64,000 bases of DNA from Hippophae tibetana (Eukaryota; Streptophyta; Magnoliopsida; Rosales; Elaeagnaceae): assembly GCA_037013495.1 (NCBI GenBank), contig CM072804.1, positions 37,984,501 through 38,048,500 of the forward strand, written 5' to 3'. Each line of letters opens with the position of its first letter. The stretch's first letter is position 1. The position numbers were made by a program, and so were the translations under genes. Under the pieces are notes generated by a model, which saw nothing but the letters and a program-made list of their open reading frames with translations, had not been told where the DNA came from and made no database searches. Below are positions 13,136 to 23,374 of the stretch, in pieces.

Positions 13136-15095
13136 TGATGAGTGCTCAAAAAGCACTAAAATAATCATGATTTTATGTACATTAATTGATTAAAAATACA
13201 TATATTTATATGTTTTATCATATATTTATATAAATTTGTCTTTTTCGGAATCACGGGTATTTTTATTGTTTTTCAGGTATTTTGGCTTAAAAACGCAATT
13301 TAAAGACTCAAAGAGGAATACTTGAAGCAATACATCACAAATATATTAATAAATAAGTGGGAAAAGGTCAATAAACATGGAAAAATTGGACAAAATGGGT
13401 CGAAAAGGTCAAAAATGTCAAAAAGAAGGAAATCGCGCCCCGCAGACCAACCGCGCGCGCAGCCCAGCGCCCCAGCCCGCGCGCCCCAGCGCGCGGGCAC
13501 TGTTCACGCGCGCCGAGCCGCGCGCAGCGCCCATCAGCCCCCCTCCGCGCGCCCAACGCCTTTTCGCCCCATTTTTCACGTGCAACCGCCCCCGTGACGT
13601 CATGCTGACGTCATTAATGACCTCAGCATTTCCATTACGCGTTTTTACATTTTTTAACATTTTTTTACTCATTTTTTTCTCTCCATCCTCACCTATAAAT
13701 ACCCCCCCTTCCCTTCACTTCAAAACACACTTCTCTCTTCTTTCTTTCTCTCATTTCTTAGTTTTTGAGATTTTCTTAGTTTCTTTCTTAGTTTCTAAGC
13801 TTTTCTTAGTTTTTCTCTTAGTTTTTAGTTCAATTCTCTTAGTTGTAGAGTTCTTCTCTTTTTGAGAGGAACTTGTAATGTTTTTGTAATAATTTAGCTT
13901 TTTGATTCAATAAATGAAAGTGCAAATTCCGCTTGGAGGTTTTCTAGCTACGGGAATAGCGTCGAAGTTCTGTAAGGATTTTATTTTCTTTACAGTTATT
14001 TTTATGCTTTATTCTTACATGTTATATTTAATTTATCTGTGGTTAAATTTAACTATGCTGGCTGTTTAGTAAACATGATATAATAATAACGTTGTTATGC
14101 TTGCGAAATATTAAATAGGTAAAAATTTCTAAACTGAATTGATTTTATTTTTATTCAAGATTTTATATTAAGAATGTTAGAGAGAAATATATTATTTTTC
14201 ATTACAAACTTAAACCTGAAAATTAGATTTTAAGGTTTAGTTATCCGGTCTAATTTAGAGTAGTGCTCTTTTATTTGTTGGTACAATCGGCCGGTAGTTA
14301 GAGTGAAACTCTATTTCAAAAGTTTTTATAAGAATTATTATGTGAAAATGTATTGACAACATGTTTTCAATAGTGGTTTTAAAACTTGAAAGTTAGTACT
14401 CGGATAATTAAATTCTTATGTTTAATTTGGACACCTTGAATAATGTTTAAATTGTCTAACCCCACCAAAGGTGACATTTAAATGGTTCATTTTCAATCTC
14501 TTAGAAAAAGGAATTAATTTAATTAACCAAATTAGTTATCAACCCCACCCATAGGTGTTAATTGATTTGTTTAGTTAACAAAGAATATCTAACCCCACCA
14601 AAGGTGGTATTTATATAAAAAAGAGAGAATCAATAAAATATCAATTTATATCTTTAATAACCTAGATAATATGAGCAAGGATAATTAATTTAGTTATTAT
14701 ATCCATAAATACTCCACTAATATAAATGATAAAATTTGCATAAATATTTATTGAATCTGTATTTGTATTTATTTTTAGATAAATATTTATTGAATTTGTA
14801 TCTATGTTTATTTTTTTATGTTATTAGATTATATTTAATTAATCTGTATATATGTTTATTTTATGTTATTAGATTAGGAACACAAAAACCAAACTATCGT
14901 GACAAGATGTTCAGGATTTAATTTCGTTTTTAAAGTTTGAATAATAAATTAAAAACCACATACATTCCTTCCTTAGATCGACCTTGGGAGTATACTTATC
15001 ATTTTCTTCGAAATGATTCGTGCACTTGCAAGAGTTTTATAAATATTAAAACCAAAGTATTGGCAAGAATCGACGATGTCGGTTTTCGCTCATCA
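13136..15095 (+). repeat. Athila-type 5' LTR
   Basis: The LTR is 1960 bp, begins TGATGAGTGCTC and ends GCTCATCA. U3 holds a GC-rich CpG block (about 13430-13560), a G-box, two TGACGTCA sites and a TATA box. Small reading frames in it (for example 13377-13865) have no family similarity that I recognise and run across the promoter, so I do not call genes here. Confidence 0.93.
13577..13701 (+). promoter_or_regulatory. Athila-type LTR core promoter: G-box, twin TGACGTCA, TATA
   Basis: CACGTG (13577-13582) is followed by TGACGTCA at 13595-13602 and again at 13606-13613, then TATAAATA at 13694-13701. The two palindromes start 11 bp apart, like the paired TGACG cores of as-1-type elements that bind TGA-class bZIP factors. 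The same layout is kept in the 3' LTR (25337-25461). Transcription start is expected about 30 bp after the TATA box. Confidence 0.75.
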
Positions 15096-15600
15096 AGTTT
15101 TTGGCGCCGTTGCCGGGTAAGGAATAGCGTTTTTTAAATTATTTATCAAAATTTTAAAAACATTTCTGTGCTGTAAATAATTGTGATATTTTAACAATAA
15201 TCAAATTTCAAAATTCATAAGAAATAAAAATAAATAAAAAATAAAAAAAAATAAAAAAAAATAAAAAAAAATAAAAAAAAATAAAAAAAATAAAAAATAA
15301 AAAAAATAATAATTTTTTTTTCGAAATGATTCGTGCACTTGCAAGAGTTTTATAAATATTAAAACCAAAGTATTGGCAAGAATCGACGATGTCGGTTTTC
15401 GCTCATCAAGTTTTTGGCGCCGTTGTAGGGGAAGGAATAACGTTTTTTAAATTATTTATCAAAATTTTAAAAACATTTCTGTGCTGTAAATAATTGTGAT
15501 ATTTTAACAATAATCAAATTTCAAAATTCATAAGAAATAAAAATAAATAAAAATAAAATAAAAATAAAAAAAATAATAAAAAATAATAAAAATAATAAAA
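15007..15600 (+). repeat. 313-bp tandem duplication covering LTR end, primer-binding site and leader
   Basis: The text from 15007 (ttcgaaatgattcgtgc) recurs at 15320 with an offset of 313 bp. It includes the last 90 bp of the LTR and the primer-binding site. The first site reads TGGCGCCGTTGCCGGG (15102-15117). The second reads TGGCGCCGTTGTAGGGG from 15415 and has diverged. The AT-rich tail (15180-15310 and 15493-15615) contains A-rich simple repeats. Confidence 0.88.
15102..15117 (+). promoter_or_regulatory. Primer-binding site of the Athila-type element
   Basis: TGGCGCCGTTGCCGGG begins six bases after the LTR. It is the primer-binding sequence usual for Athila and related plant gypsy elements, where a tRNA 3' end primes minus-strand synthesis. 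I did not check which tRNA it fits in this species. Confidence 0.85.
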
Positions 15601-15639
15601 AAAATAATAATAATTTTTTTTAATTGTAAAATAATTTAG

Positions 15640-15800
15640 AAATTTGAAATTTGAAGTAAAAATTTTTTACCGTTCATGAATAGTAAAAAATAAAATAAAA
15701 TTAAAAATTAAAATTTCAAAAAAAATTTAAGTTAATAAGAAATAATAGAGCGTGAATAGTAAAATAAAATTACCGTTCATGAATAGTAAAAAAAACATTA
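15640..15800 (+). repeat. Leader repeats with 'ccgttcatgaatagtaaa' units
   Basis: The motif ccgttcatgaatagtaaaa occurs at about 15670 and again at about 15774, with a related 'agcgtgaatagtaaaata' between them. The related derivative at 56831-59492 carries more copies, so the leader array varies in number within the family. Confidence 0.7.
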
Positions 15801-15863
15801 CTTGAATTTATACATAGTTAACTAAATAGCATGAAAAGTAAAAATCTAAGGGAGTTCTGTTTA

Positions 15864-15971
15864 GGAGACTAGTTCTTGGAAACCTTTGTGCTACTAGTCT
15901 TTCCTGGGAACGTTGTTCTGGCTAGGAGAATGGTTTTTAAGGAGCCGTTGCACCACCATTCTTTCCTGGGA
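15864..15971 (+). ncRNA. Two tandem RNA stem-loops in the Athila-type leader
   Basis: Stem 1 pairs AGACTAGT (15866-15873) with ACTAGTCT (15893-15900). Stem 2 pairs AGAATGGT (15927-15934) with ACCATTCT (15955-15962). Each is followed by TTTCCTGGGAAC. Both hairpins survive in the coding-less derivative (57905-57937 and 57965-58000), where an A-U pair in stem 2 becomes a G-U pair. The position between primer-binding site and gag suits a packaging, dimerisation or translation signal; that role is inferred. Confidence 0.65.
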
Positions 15972-16159
15972 ACACTCTTGGTTAATACTGATTATGTTAT
16001 TTAAAAATATAAAAAAATATAAAAAAAATTAGAAAAAAAAATTTTAAATTAAAAAAAAAATTTAGGTTTTAACTAGTTTTGTATTAAATACCATGTAAAT
16101 TTTCTCTAAATTTGTTATTTTTGTTGACAGGAGTTTTAAATTTACGTTTACAATAGTCT

Positions 16160-17500
16160 ATGCGTGGTAGGAGATCCTTAGGAAACCCCCTTACACCATA
16201 TGTAAATAATATTCATAAATTTAAACAAGTGTCAACAACACTGGATTCCACCCATCAACCTGTTTTTGAGCCAAACATAGAACCAAGACTTAATCCTTTA
16301 CTAGAACCAAAAGAAATGGAGGAAAACCAACATGTTAGGGAAACCACGATGAAGGAGTTTGCAAGACCGGTAATAGGCACGGCAACTGCCGCTATCCAGT
16401 TGGGTGAGGCTGCTCGGAATTATGACCTTAAAAATATTCATTTTTCTATGCTTCCTTCCTTTTATGGGCTACCTAATGAAGATTCTCTTTCCTTCATGAG
16501 AGATTTCTATGCTACGGTCCAAACATTCCCCCTCGGTATTCTAAACGAGGATCAACTTAGGATGAGATGTTTTCCCTACACTTTAAAGGATAAGGCCAAA
16601 GCTTGGTTGATGTCACTTCCCCCAGGTTCTCTGATGACATGGGGTAACATTTACAATAAATTCATGGGAAAATTCTATTCCCATAAAAAAACATCAGAGT
16701 TGAGAGGAAAGATTGCTACTTTCTCTCAGATGGAAGGAGAACCATTCCATGAAGCTTGGGATAGGTTCAAAATATTTCTCACTCAATGTCCCCATCATAG
16801 CTTTCCCCTGCAGTTGCAGAACCAATTCTTTTACGATGGACTTACACAACAATGTCAGTTCATTGTCGACAACGCTGCAGGAGGAGCAATAGGAGAAAAG
16901 ACTGCCTCAGAGACATATAACCTCTTTGAGATGTTGGGTGCTAATTCCCAACAGAAAAGCTCCCGAGTGAGAAAAGCTAGAGTTCATGAAATCGACTCCA
17001 GTAATGAAGTTCAACAACAACTTGTTCAACTGACTAAGCAAGTTGCTCTTCTCGCTACACAAACCAACACCAATAATGAACAATATGGTTTGTATAGCAA
17101 CATGGGACATGGTACTGAAGCCTGTCCATATCAAGGAGAAACAACTGGACCTGAACAGGTTAATGTGTTGGGAGCATATCAACAGAGACCAAGGTTTGAT
17201 CCCAATTCAAATACCTATAATCCTGGGTGGAGAAGTCATCCAAATTTCTCCTGGAGGCAAAACAACCCTCCTTTCACTCAAAGCTCAAACCAGGCAGGCC
17301 AGCAATTCCACCCACCTATTCCAAGAAGCATTCCCAATAAACCAACCCTAGAGGACAACTTGAATTCTTTTATTCAAGTTTGTAGGGATAACCAATCTAA
17401 AACCAATCAACGGTTGGACTCTGTGGAAGCTTCTATCAAAAAGGTGGAAGTTCAAGTAGAACAGTTGGTTGAACATTTGCAAAAACAAAGCAAAGACTAA
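16160..17500 (+). CDS. gag: Gag1: stand-alone retrotransposon Gag, 446 residues
   Basis: This is an open frame from ATG to TAA with no lesion. Residues about 95-235 form the plant Ty3/gypsy Gag (retrotrans_gag) domain, with LPSFYGLPNED, LRMRCFPYTLKDKAKAWL and FHEAWDRFK. It is paralogous to the N-terminal half of gag2 over its whole length, with many substitutions. The zinc knuckle is broken: where gag2 has C-x2-C-x4-H-x4-C, gag1 has Y309 and Y312, keeping only H317 and C322. The C-terminus has a predicted coiled coil (about 385-440). It stops without protease and is followed by 3'-UTR-like hairpins, so it would supply Gag alone. The retained frame suggests selection, but this is not tested. 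Confidence 0.88.
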   Translation: MRGRRSLGNPLTPYVNNIHKFKQVSTTLDSTHQPVFEPNIEPRLNPLLEPKEMEENQHVRETTMKEFARPVIGTATAAIQLGEAARNYDLKNIHFSMLPSFYGLPNEDSLSFMRDFYATVQTFPLGILNEDQLRMRCFPYTLKDKAKAWLMSLPPGSLMTWGNIYNKFMGKFYSHKKTSELRGKIATFSQMEGEPFHEAWDRFKIFLTQCPHHSFPLQLQNQFFYDGLTQQCQFIVDNAAGGAIGEKTASETYNLFEMLGANSQQKSSRVRKARVHEIDSSNEVQQQLVQLTKQVALLATQTNTNNEQYGLYSNMGHGTEACPYQGETTGPEQVNVLGAYQQRPRFDPNSNTYNPGWRSHPNFSWRQNNPPFTQSSNQAGQQFHPPIPRSIPNKPTLEDNLNSFIQVCRDNQSKTNQRLDSVEASIKKVEVQVEQLVEHLQKQSKD

Positions 17501-17517
17501 TTTGATAGTCAAATGAA

Positions 17518-17616
17518 TTCAATGAAGAGGAGACATTGAGTTTTTCATTCTGCAATCTCTAAGCAACGTCTTACTAGAAGACGATAAATTTTAGTCCTAC
17601 ATGGGAGGTCACCCAT
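17518..17616 (+). ncRNA. Three hairpins just behind gag1, like those of the element's 3' region
   Basis: The stems are TTCAATG (17518-17524) with CATTGAG (17534-17540), CGTCTT (17567-17572) with AAGACG (17578-17583), and ATGGG (17601-17605) with CCCAT (17612-17616). The second and third correspond to hairpins at 23047-23063 and 23078-23095 behind integrase. All three have counterparts in the derivative at 58345-58442. So gag1 ends with the same structured tail that closes the pol region. Confidence 0.65.
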
Positions 17617-17863
17617 TGTTGTATTTTCCTTTGTTTTAGTTTGCGTGTAATAAAATTCAAATGAAATAAATTCGTTTGTTTCAAAAATTGTGTCCATTCG
17701 TTAAAATTAAAAAAAAAACAAAAAAAAAATTAGGTTCCTTGCACCTTTTTGCTTTTACGTTTTATCAAGTTATAAATATTTCTTAGAGATATCTACTATT
17801 GTTTTTTAAGAGCAAAATGTTGATACACAATAGGAGGAGGATCATTTTCAACTACAAACAACC
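17617..17863 (+). other. Spacer between gag1 and gag2
   Basis: This AT-rich, non-coding stretch joins the hairpin tail of gag1 to the gag2 start (ACCATGG, a good plant initiation context). It could be a shortened second leader. No splice or ribosome-entry signal can be demonstrated. Confidence 0.5.
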
Positions 17864-20395
17864 ATGGGAGATGCTGAAGATAGGCGGAAAAAGATGAAAG
17901 ACTATACAATGCCAATAATTGGCAATGTAACTTCCGGCATCCAATTACAAGAGGCTGCAAGGAATTATGAATTGAAAAAGATTCATTATTCTTTGTTGCC
18001 TTCCTTTTACGGTATTCCTAATGAAGACCCTTTGCATTTCATTCGAGAATTCTATGCTATTGTCCAAACCTTTCCACTACATGCAATTAATGAAGATCAA
18101 CTTAGGATGAGGTGTTTTCCTTACACCCTCAAAGATAAAGCTTGGTCATGGTTCATTACTCTACAGTCAGGTTCTCTTAAAACTTGGGAGGCAGTCTATG
18201 AAATTTTTATGGGTAGGTTCTATTCCCATCAAAAGACTGTTGATCTAAGAACAAAGATAGCAACATTTTCTCAAATGTATGAAGAGCCCTTTTATGAAGC
18301 TTGGGAACGATTCAAACTCTTTTTCATTCAATGTCAAAATCATAGCTTTCCATTACAGCTACAAAACCAATTCTTTTATGATGGATTGACACTACAGAGT
18401 CAATACATGGTTGATAATGCTGCTGGAGGTGCTGTAGGAGAAAAGACCGCAGAGGAAACCTATAATCTTTATGAGTTATTGGGTTCTAATTCCCAACAAA
18501 GAGGTGGTAGAAGGAAAGCAAGGGTCAATGAAGTTGGCTCTGATAATGAGATAACCTTGCAACTTGCTGAATTGACTAAACAAGTGCAATTTCTCACTAC
18601 CCACCAAATTTCAAATCAAAAGGTATGTGAAGTGTGTTGTTCAATTGGGCATGGTACTCATAATTGTTCAAATACTTGTGATTCTAGTGTCGATGCCATA
18701 GAGGAGGTCCAATCTTTTCAAAGGTATCATCCAAACACGTATAATCACCCAGCCTACACCCAATATCCAACACTAAGGTCGGTTAACAACCACCCTTACC
18801 CACCAAGCCAATCTTTTAAGCCAACCTTAGAAGATAGCTTGAATGCTTTTATTCAAGTTAGTCGTGACAACCAATTGATGACTAATCAAAGGTTGAACAC
18901 CATGGAGGCTTCGGTTAAAAGGATTGAATCTAAAGTTGGGCAACTGGCTGAACAAATGCAAAAGAAAGAACCAGGAAAGTTGCCCAGTCAACCAGAACAA
19001 GCAAAGGATGTAAGAACCCTTCGAAGTGGTAAGGTAGTCAATACCAGTTTACCTGAAATCTCTAACAATCTACCTTGTAGTTCAGGTAACAAAGAAGGCA
19101 ATATTCTAATCTCGCAAAAAGGAGAAACAAGTGTTAAACTTAACAAGCCTTTTGAAAAACTCATTGGGGGGTCATCTGACACCCTCAAAATTCAAAAGAC
19201 AACAGAACCATACCAGATGCAAGTACCTTTTCCCCACCGGTTAAAAGAATCCAAACAAGATAAGCAATTCAATGATCTTTTTAATATGCTCTCTAAAGTA
19301 AATATCAATTTACCATTATTAGAAGTGATCATGAATGTGCCCTCATATGCCAAGTTTTTCAATGAGTTGAACACTAAGAAAAGAAGGTATGAACTTAATG
19401 AACGAGTAGTAGTATCAGAAATTTCTAGCGCTGTACTTCAGCACAAACTACCCCCTAAGTTGAAAGACCCTGGAAGTTTTTTTATAAACATAACTATGGG
19501 GGATAGGAAGGTTGCTAAAGCAATGCTTGATTTAGGTGCTAGTATAAATTTGATGCCCTACTCTATATTCTTACAGCTCAACCTAGGGGATTTAAAACCC
19601 ACAACTATGTCCCTTCAACTTGCAGATAGATCTCTTAAATATCCAGAGGGAATAGTTGAGGATGTTTTGGTACAGGTAGACAAACTGATAATACCTGTTG
19701 ACTTTGTGGTTCTGGATATGCAAGAAAATCAAGCATTGGACAGAGAGCACACAATATTGCTTGGTAGACCATTTATGGCAACTACTAAAACTATTATTGA
19801 TGTCCAAGATGGAAATTTGACAATGAAAGTCTTAGGAGAGACTGTTCATTTTAAAGTTTTTGATTCTTCACCTTTCCCTTCTATTTCTGCCATCGATGAA
19901 ATATTCGATGTTGATCCTTTGGATAATCTTGTCCAAAACACCTTTTTCCAAACCAGAATAGAAGACAAGCTTGAAACCGTTCTTACACTTGAAAAGGTTG
20001 AAGAAGATTTAGATGAAGAAATTAAGGGGTACCTTGAACAACTAGACAATAATGAAGTAATGACAAAATCTAGTACACTTTTAAATCTACCCAAATCTTC
20101 ATCTATTAAAGAGGCCAATCCACCTGAACTTGAACTCAAAGACTTACCTGAGCACTTAAAATATGTGTTTTTGGGAGAAGGAGAAACTTATCCAGTGATA
20201 ATTTCTTCAACCTTGACCAAACCACAAGAAAAGGAACTCATCAAAGTGCTTAAACAGTTTAAGAAATCTATAGGTTGGAGTATAGGGGATATAAGAGGCA
20301 TTAGTCCAACAATGTGTATGCACAAGATCAACTTGGAGGATGGTGCTAAACCTGTACGAGAGGCCCAAAGAAGACTAAACCCAAACATGCAATAG
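17864..20395 (+). pseudogene. gag-pol: Gag2-protease, with the start of reverse transcriptase; cut by a stop
   Basis: The frame of 843 codons starts at ACCATGG. The Gag domain spans residues about 40-185, followed by an intact zinc knuckle C255-x2-C258-x4-H263-x4-C268. A spacer precedes a retropepsin-like protease with its active-site aspartate at D556 in AMLDLGASINLM. From about residue 770 the N-terminal reverse transcriptase segment begins (KSIGWSIGDIRGISP). A TAG at 20393-20395 ends the frame inside reverse transcriptase, and the same frame continues with family sequence afterwards, so this is a nonsense mutation in what was one Gag-Pol. Gag and protease would still be made. Confidence 0.9.
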
Positions 20396-20920
20396 GTAGT
20401 TAAAAAGGAAATTCTTAAATGATTAGAAGAAGGGATTATCTATCCTATTGCGGATAGTAAGTGGGTTAGTCCAGTGCATGTGGTACCAAAGAAATCTGGG
20501 ATAACAGTTGTTAAAAATGACAAAAGTGAATTAGTACCCATTAGAATAATCACTGGATGGAGAATGTGTATAGATTTTAGGAAACTAAATTTATATACGA
20601 AAAAGGATCACTTTCCTCTTCCATTCATTGATCAAATGTTGGAAAGATTAGCTGGGCACGAATTTTACTGTTTTTTGGATGGATTGTCCGGATATTATCA
20701 AGTACCCATAGCACCAGAAGATCAGGAAAAGACCACATTTACATGTCCTTTTGGGACATTTGCTTTTCGCAGAATGCCATTTGGGTTATGCAATGCCCCT
20801 GCCACTTTCCAGAGATGCATGATATCTATTTTCTCGGACATGGTGGAAAAATTCATTGAGATTTTCATGGACGATTTCTCTGTCTTTGGGAACTCATTTG
20901 ATGATTGCTTACTAAATTGA
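20396..20920 (+). pseudogene. pol: Reverse transcriptase part of pol, broken
   Basis: This continues the gag2 frame after TAG. A second nonsense codon, TGA, lies at 20420-20422, where the family usually has tryptophan. The palm domain is well kept: GWRMCIDFRKLN, YCFLDGLSGYYQ, FGLCNAPATFQR and the catalytic FMDDFSVFG near 20865-20890. At about 20909 a 1-bp frameshift moves the reading to the next frame (CLLN then stop, against [11 protein letters not shown]). Confidence 0.9.
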
Positions 20921-22191
20921 CTTTGGTTTTAGAAAGATGCATTGAATGCAATCTAACCCTTAGTTGGGAGAAAAGTCATTTTATGGTTCAACAAGGGATA
21001 GTTTTAGGACATATAATTTCAAACAAGGGTATTGAAGTTGATAAGGAAAAAGTTGAATTGATATCCAAACTACCTCCCCCTACATCTGTGAAGGGGATAA
21101 GAAGCTTCTTGGGACATGCAGGATTTTACAGACGATTTATTAAAGATTTCTCTAAAATAAGTCGTCCCTTATGTAACTTGCTATCCAAAGATGCTGATTT
21201 TGATTTCAACAATGACTGCCTTACTTCCTTTAATACCTTGAAAGATAAACTAACATCTACCCCTGTTATTATGGCACCAAACTGGTCTTTACCTTTTGAA
21301 ATAATGTGTGACGCTTCTGATTATGCAATAGGAGCAGTCTTGGGACAAAGAGTGGATAAGCGTTTGCATGTCATCTACTACGCTAGCAAAACACTCAATG
21401 ATGCCCAAATGAATTATACCACCACTGAAAAGGAATTCTTGGCTATAGTATTCTCTTTAGACAAATTTCGGTCTTATTTAGTAGGATCTAAAGTGATTGT
21501 GCATTCTGATCATGCTGCTTTAAGATACCTATTAAGTAAACCAAATTCCAAGCCAAGATTAATCAGGTGGGTCTTACTCTTACAAGAATTTGACCTAGAA
21601 ATCAAGGATAAGAAAGGCAGTGAAAACTTAGTAGCTGACCATTTGTCTAGGTTGATTTCTGACTTCAATTCTCTTAAAGATGAGAGTAATGAAGATATAG
21701 TTGAAACCTTTCCTGATGAACAGTTATTTTTCATAGGTCCAAACCCATGGTATGCTGATATTGTAAACTATCTTGCCACTGGTGTTTTGCGACCTAACAC
21801 TTCATATCAGGACAAGAAAAGGTTTTTTAAAACTATTAAGGACTATTTCTGGGATGACCCTTATTTATACAAGATTGGTCAAGATCAAGTCATCCGGAGA
21901 TGTGTACCTGAAGAAGAACATAATAGCATTCTAACTTTTTGTCATGAACTTCATTGTGAGGGTCATTTTGGAGGTGAAAAGACAGCCCGTAAGATATTAC
22001 AGTCTGGATTCTTTTGGCCTACTCTTTTTAAAGATGCTCATATGTTTTGTGCACGATGTGATAGATGTCAAAGAACAGGAAACATAAGCAAAAGAGATGA
22101 AATGCCTTTGACATCTAATTTAGTTGTTGAACTTTTTGATGTATGGGGGATTGACTTTATGGGTCCTTTTCCCCCATCTAATGGTTTTTAA
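20905..22191 (+). pseudogene. pol: RT thumb, RNase H and N-terminal integrase part of pol
   Basis: In the shifted frame this encodes the rest of reverse transcriptase ([15 protein letters not shown]), RNase H ([30 protein letters not shown] and [10 protein letters not shown], with catalytic acidic residues visible) and the integrase zinc-binding region (H-x3-H and C-x2-C in [12 protein letters not shown] and CARCDRCQR). The first integrase catalytic aspartate is in WGIDFMGPF. The frame ends at TAA (22189-22191), a probable CAA-to-TAA change, because integrase continues in the same frame. Confidence 0.9.
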
Positions 22192-23034
22192 TACATTTTG
22201 GTTGCTGTGGATTATGTGTCCAAGTGGGTAGAAGCTATCCCCACCAAAACCAATGATGCTAATGTTGTTGTGAAATTCTTGAAAGATTTCATATTCAGTA
22301 GGTTCGGAACGCCTAGAGTTATAATAAGTGATGGAGGTAGCCATTTTTGTAACAAACTCTTTGATGGAGTACTAAACAATTACAACATCACACATAAGGT
22401 AGCTACTCCATATCATCCTCAAACTTCCGGTTTAGTGGAAGTAAGTAATAGGAAAATTAAGGGAATATTGGAACGCACTGTGCGTCCTTCAAGGAAGGAT
22501 TGGGCATTTAAGTTAAATGATGCCTTATGGGCATACCGCACCGCTTACAAAACACCTATTGGGATGAGCCCTTACCGGTTAATCTTTGGGAAAGCGTGCC
22601 ACCTTCTAGTTGAACTTGAACACAAGACTTACTGGGCAATTAAAGAGCTAAACATGGATTTAGATAAAGCAGGTGAAAAACGATTACTCCAGCTTCATGA
22701 GTTGGAAGAAATTAGGAATGAAGCTTATGAGAATGCCAAATTATACAAAGAGCGTACTAAGCGCTATCATGACAAGAGGCTAGTTCCTAAGACTTTTCAC
22801 CCTGGAATGAAAGTTCTTTTATTTAATTCTCTTTTGAGATTGTTTCCAGGAAAGCTGAGATCAAGATGGGATGGACCATTCAAAATAGTTCAGGCATTTG
22901 AACATGGAGTGGTAGAACTATTGGACTCCAAGACACAAAAAACGTTCAAAGTTAATGGCCATCATGTCAAGCCTTATTTAGAAGAACCAAACAACATTGC
23001 TGAAATAGATTGCATTTGGCTGAGTAATCCTTAG
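22192..23034 (+). pseudogene. pol: Integrase core and C-terminus
   Basis: This is in the same frame as the preceding part, beyond a single stop. It has the second aspartate in [10 protein letters not shown] and the glutamate in [12 protein letters not shown], giving the D,D(35)E pattern with WGIDFMGPF upstream. The C-terminal part includes [13 protein letters not shown], typical of Athila-type integrases, and ends in a normal TAG/TAA context at 23034. There is no chromodomain or env-like frame afterwards. Confidence 0.9.
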
Positions 23035-23046
23035 CACCAAAAAGAT

Positions 23047-23095
23047 ACGTCTTGCTAAGACGTTAAACTAAGCGCTGGATGGGAGGCAACCCATC
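23047..23095 (+). ncRNA. Two adjoining hairpins after integrase
   Basis: Stem 1 is ACGTCTT (23047-23053), loop GCT, AAGACGT (23057-23063). Stem 2 is GATGGG (23078-23083), loop AGGCAA, CCCATC (23090-23095). The GGGAGGCAACCC core is a known conserved Athila landmark. Counterparts are at 58394-58442, 46302-46350 and 17567-17616, with compensating changes in stem 2 (GTTGGG with CCTAAC at 46333-46350). Confidence 0.7.
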
Positions 23096-23354
23096 ATGTT
23101 AGGTAATTTTTTTTGTTATTTGTTTTATTTACTTAATTTTATTGTTTATTTTAGTTTACTTGTATGTGAATAATTTTTAAAATTTCATAAAACTAAAATA
23201 TTTGTTGAGATGTTAGAAGTTCACAGCGATCTGTCTGTATACACTTTAATGATGAATATGATGGATGCACCTGCATTTCTTCATTACTACTTACACATTC
23301 TCAAGAAATAGGTAATCTTTCTCCTCTTTTCTCTTTATCTTTAATTTGCAGTTG

Positions 23355-23374
23355 TTACATTGAGGACAATGTAA
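23355..23374 (+). ncRNA. Perfect 8-bp hairpin TTACATTG-AGGA-CAATGTAA
   Basis: The stem is uninterrupted and the loop is AGGA. The derivative has the same stem with an AGAA loop (58688-58707). The more distant Athila-like element has CACATTG-GGGA-CAATGTG (46502-46519), in which a T-A pair is replaced by C-G, so pairing is preserved. In all three a G-rich tract follows within about 20 bp. Confidence 0.7.

Noticed and set aside
13322..13865. Reading frames across the LTR promoter (91 and 162 residues)
   Set aside because: They cover GC-rich CpG sequence, the TATA box and the transcription start; frames are open on both strands because of composition.
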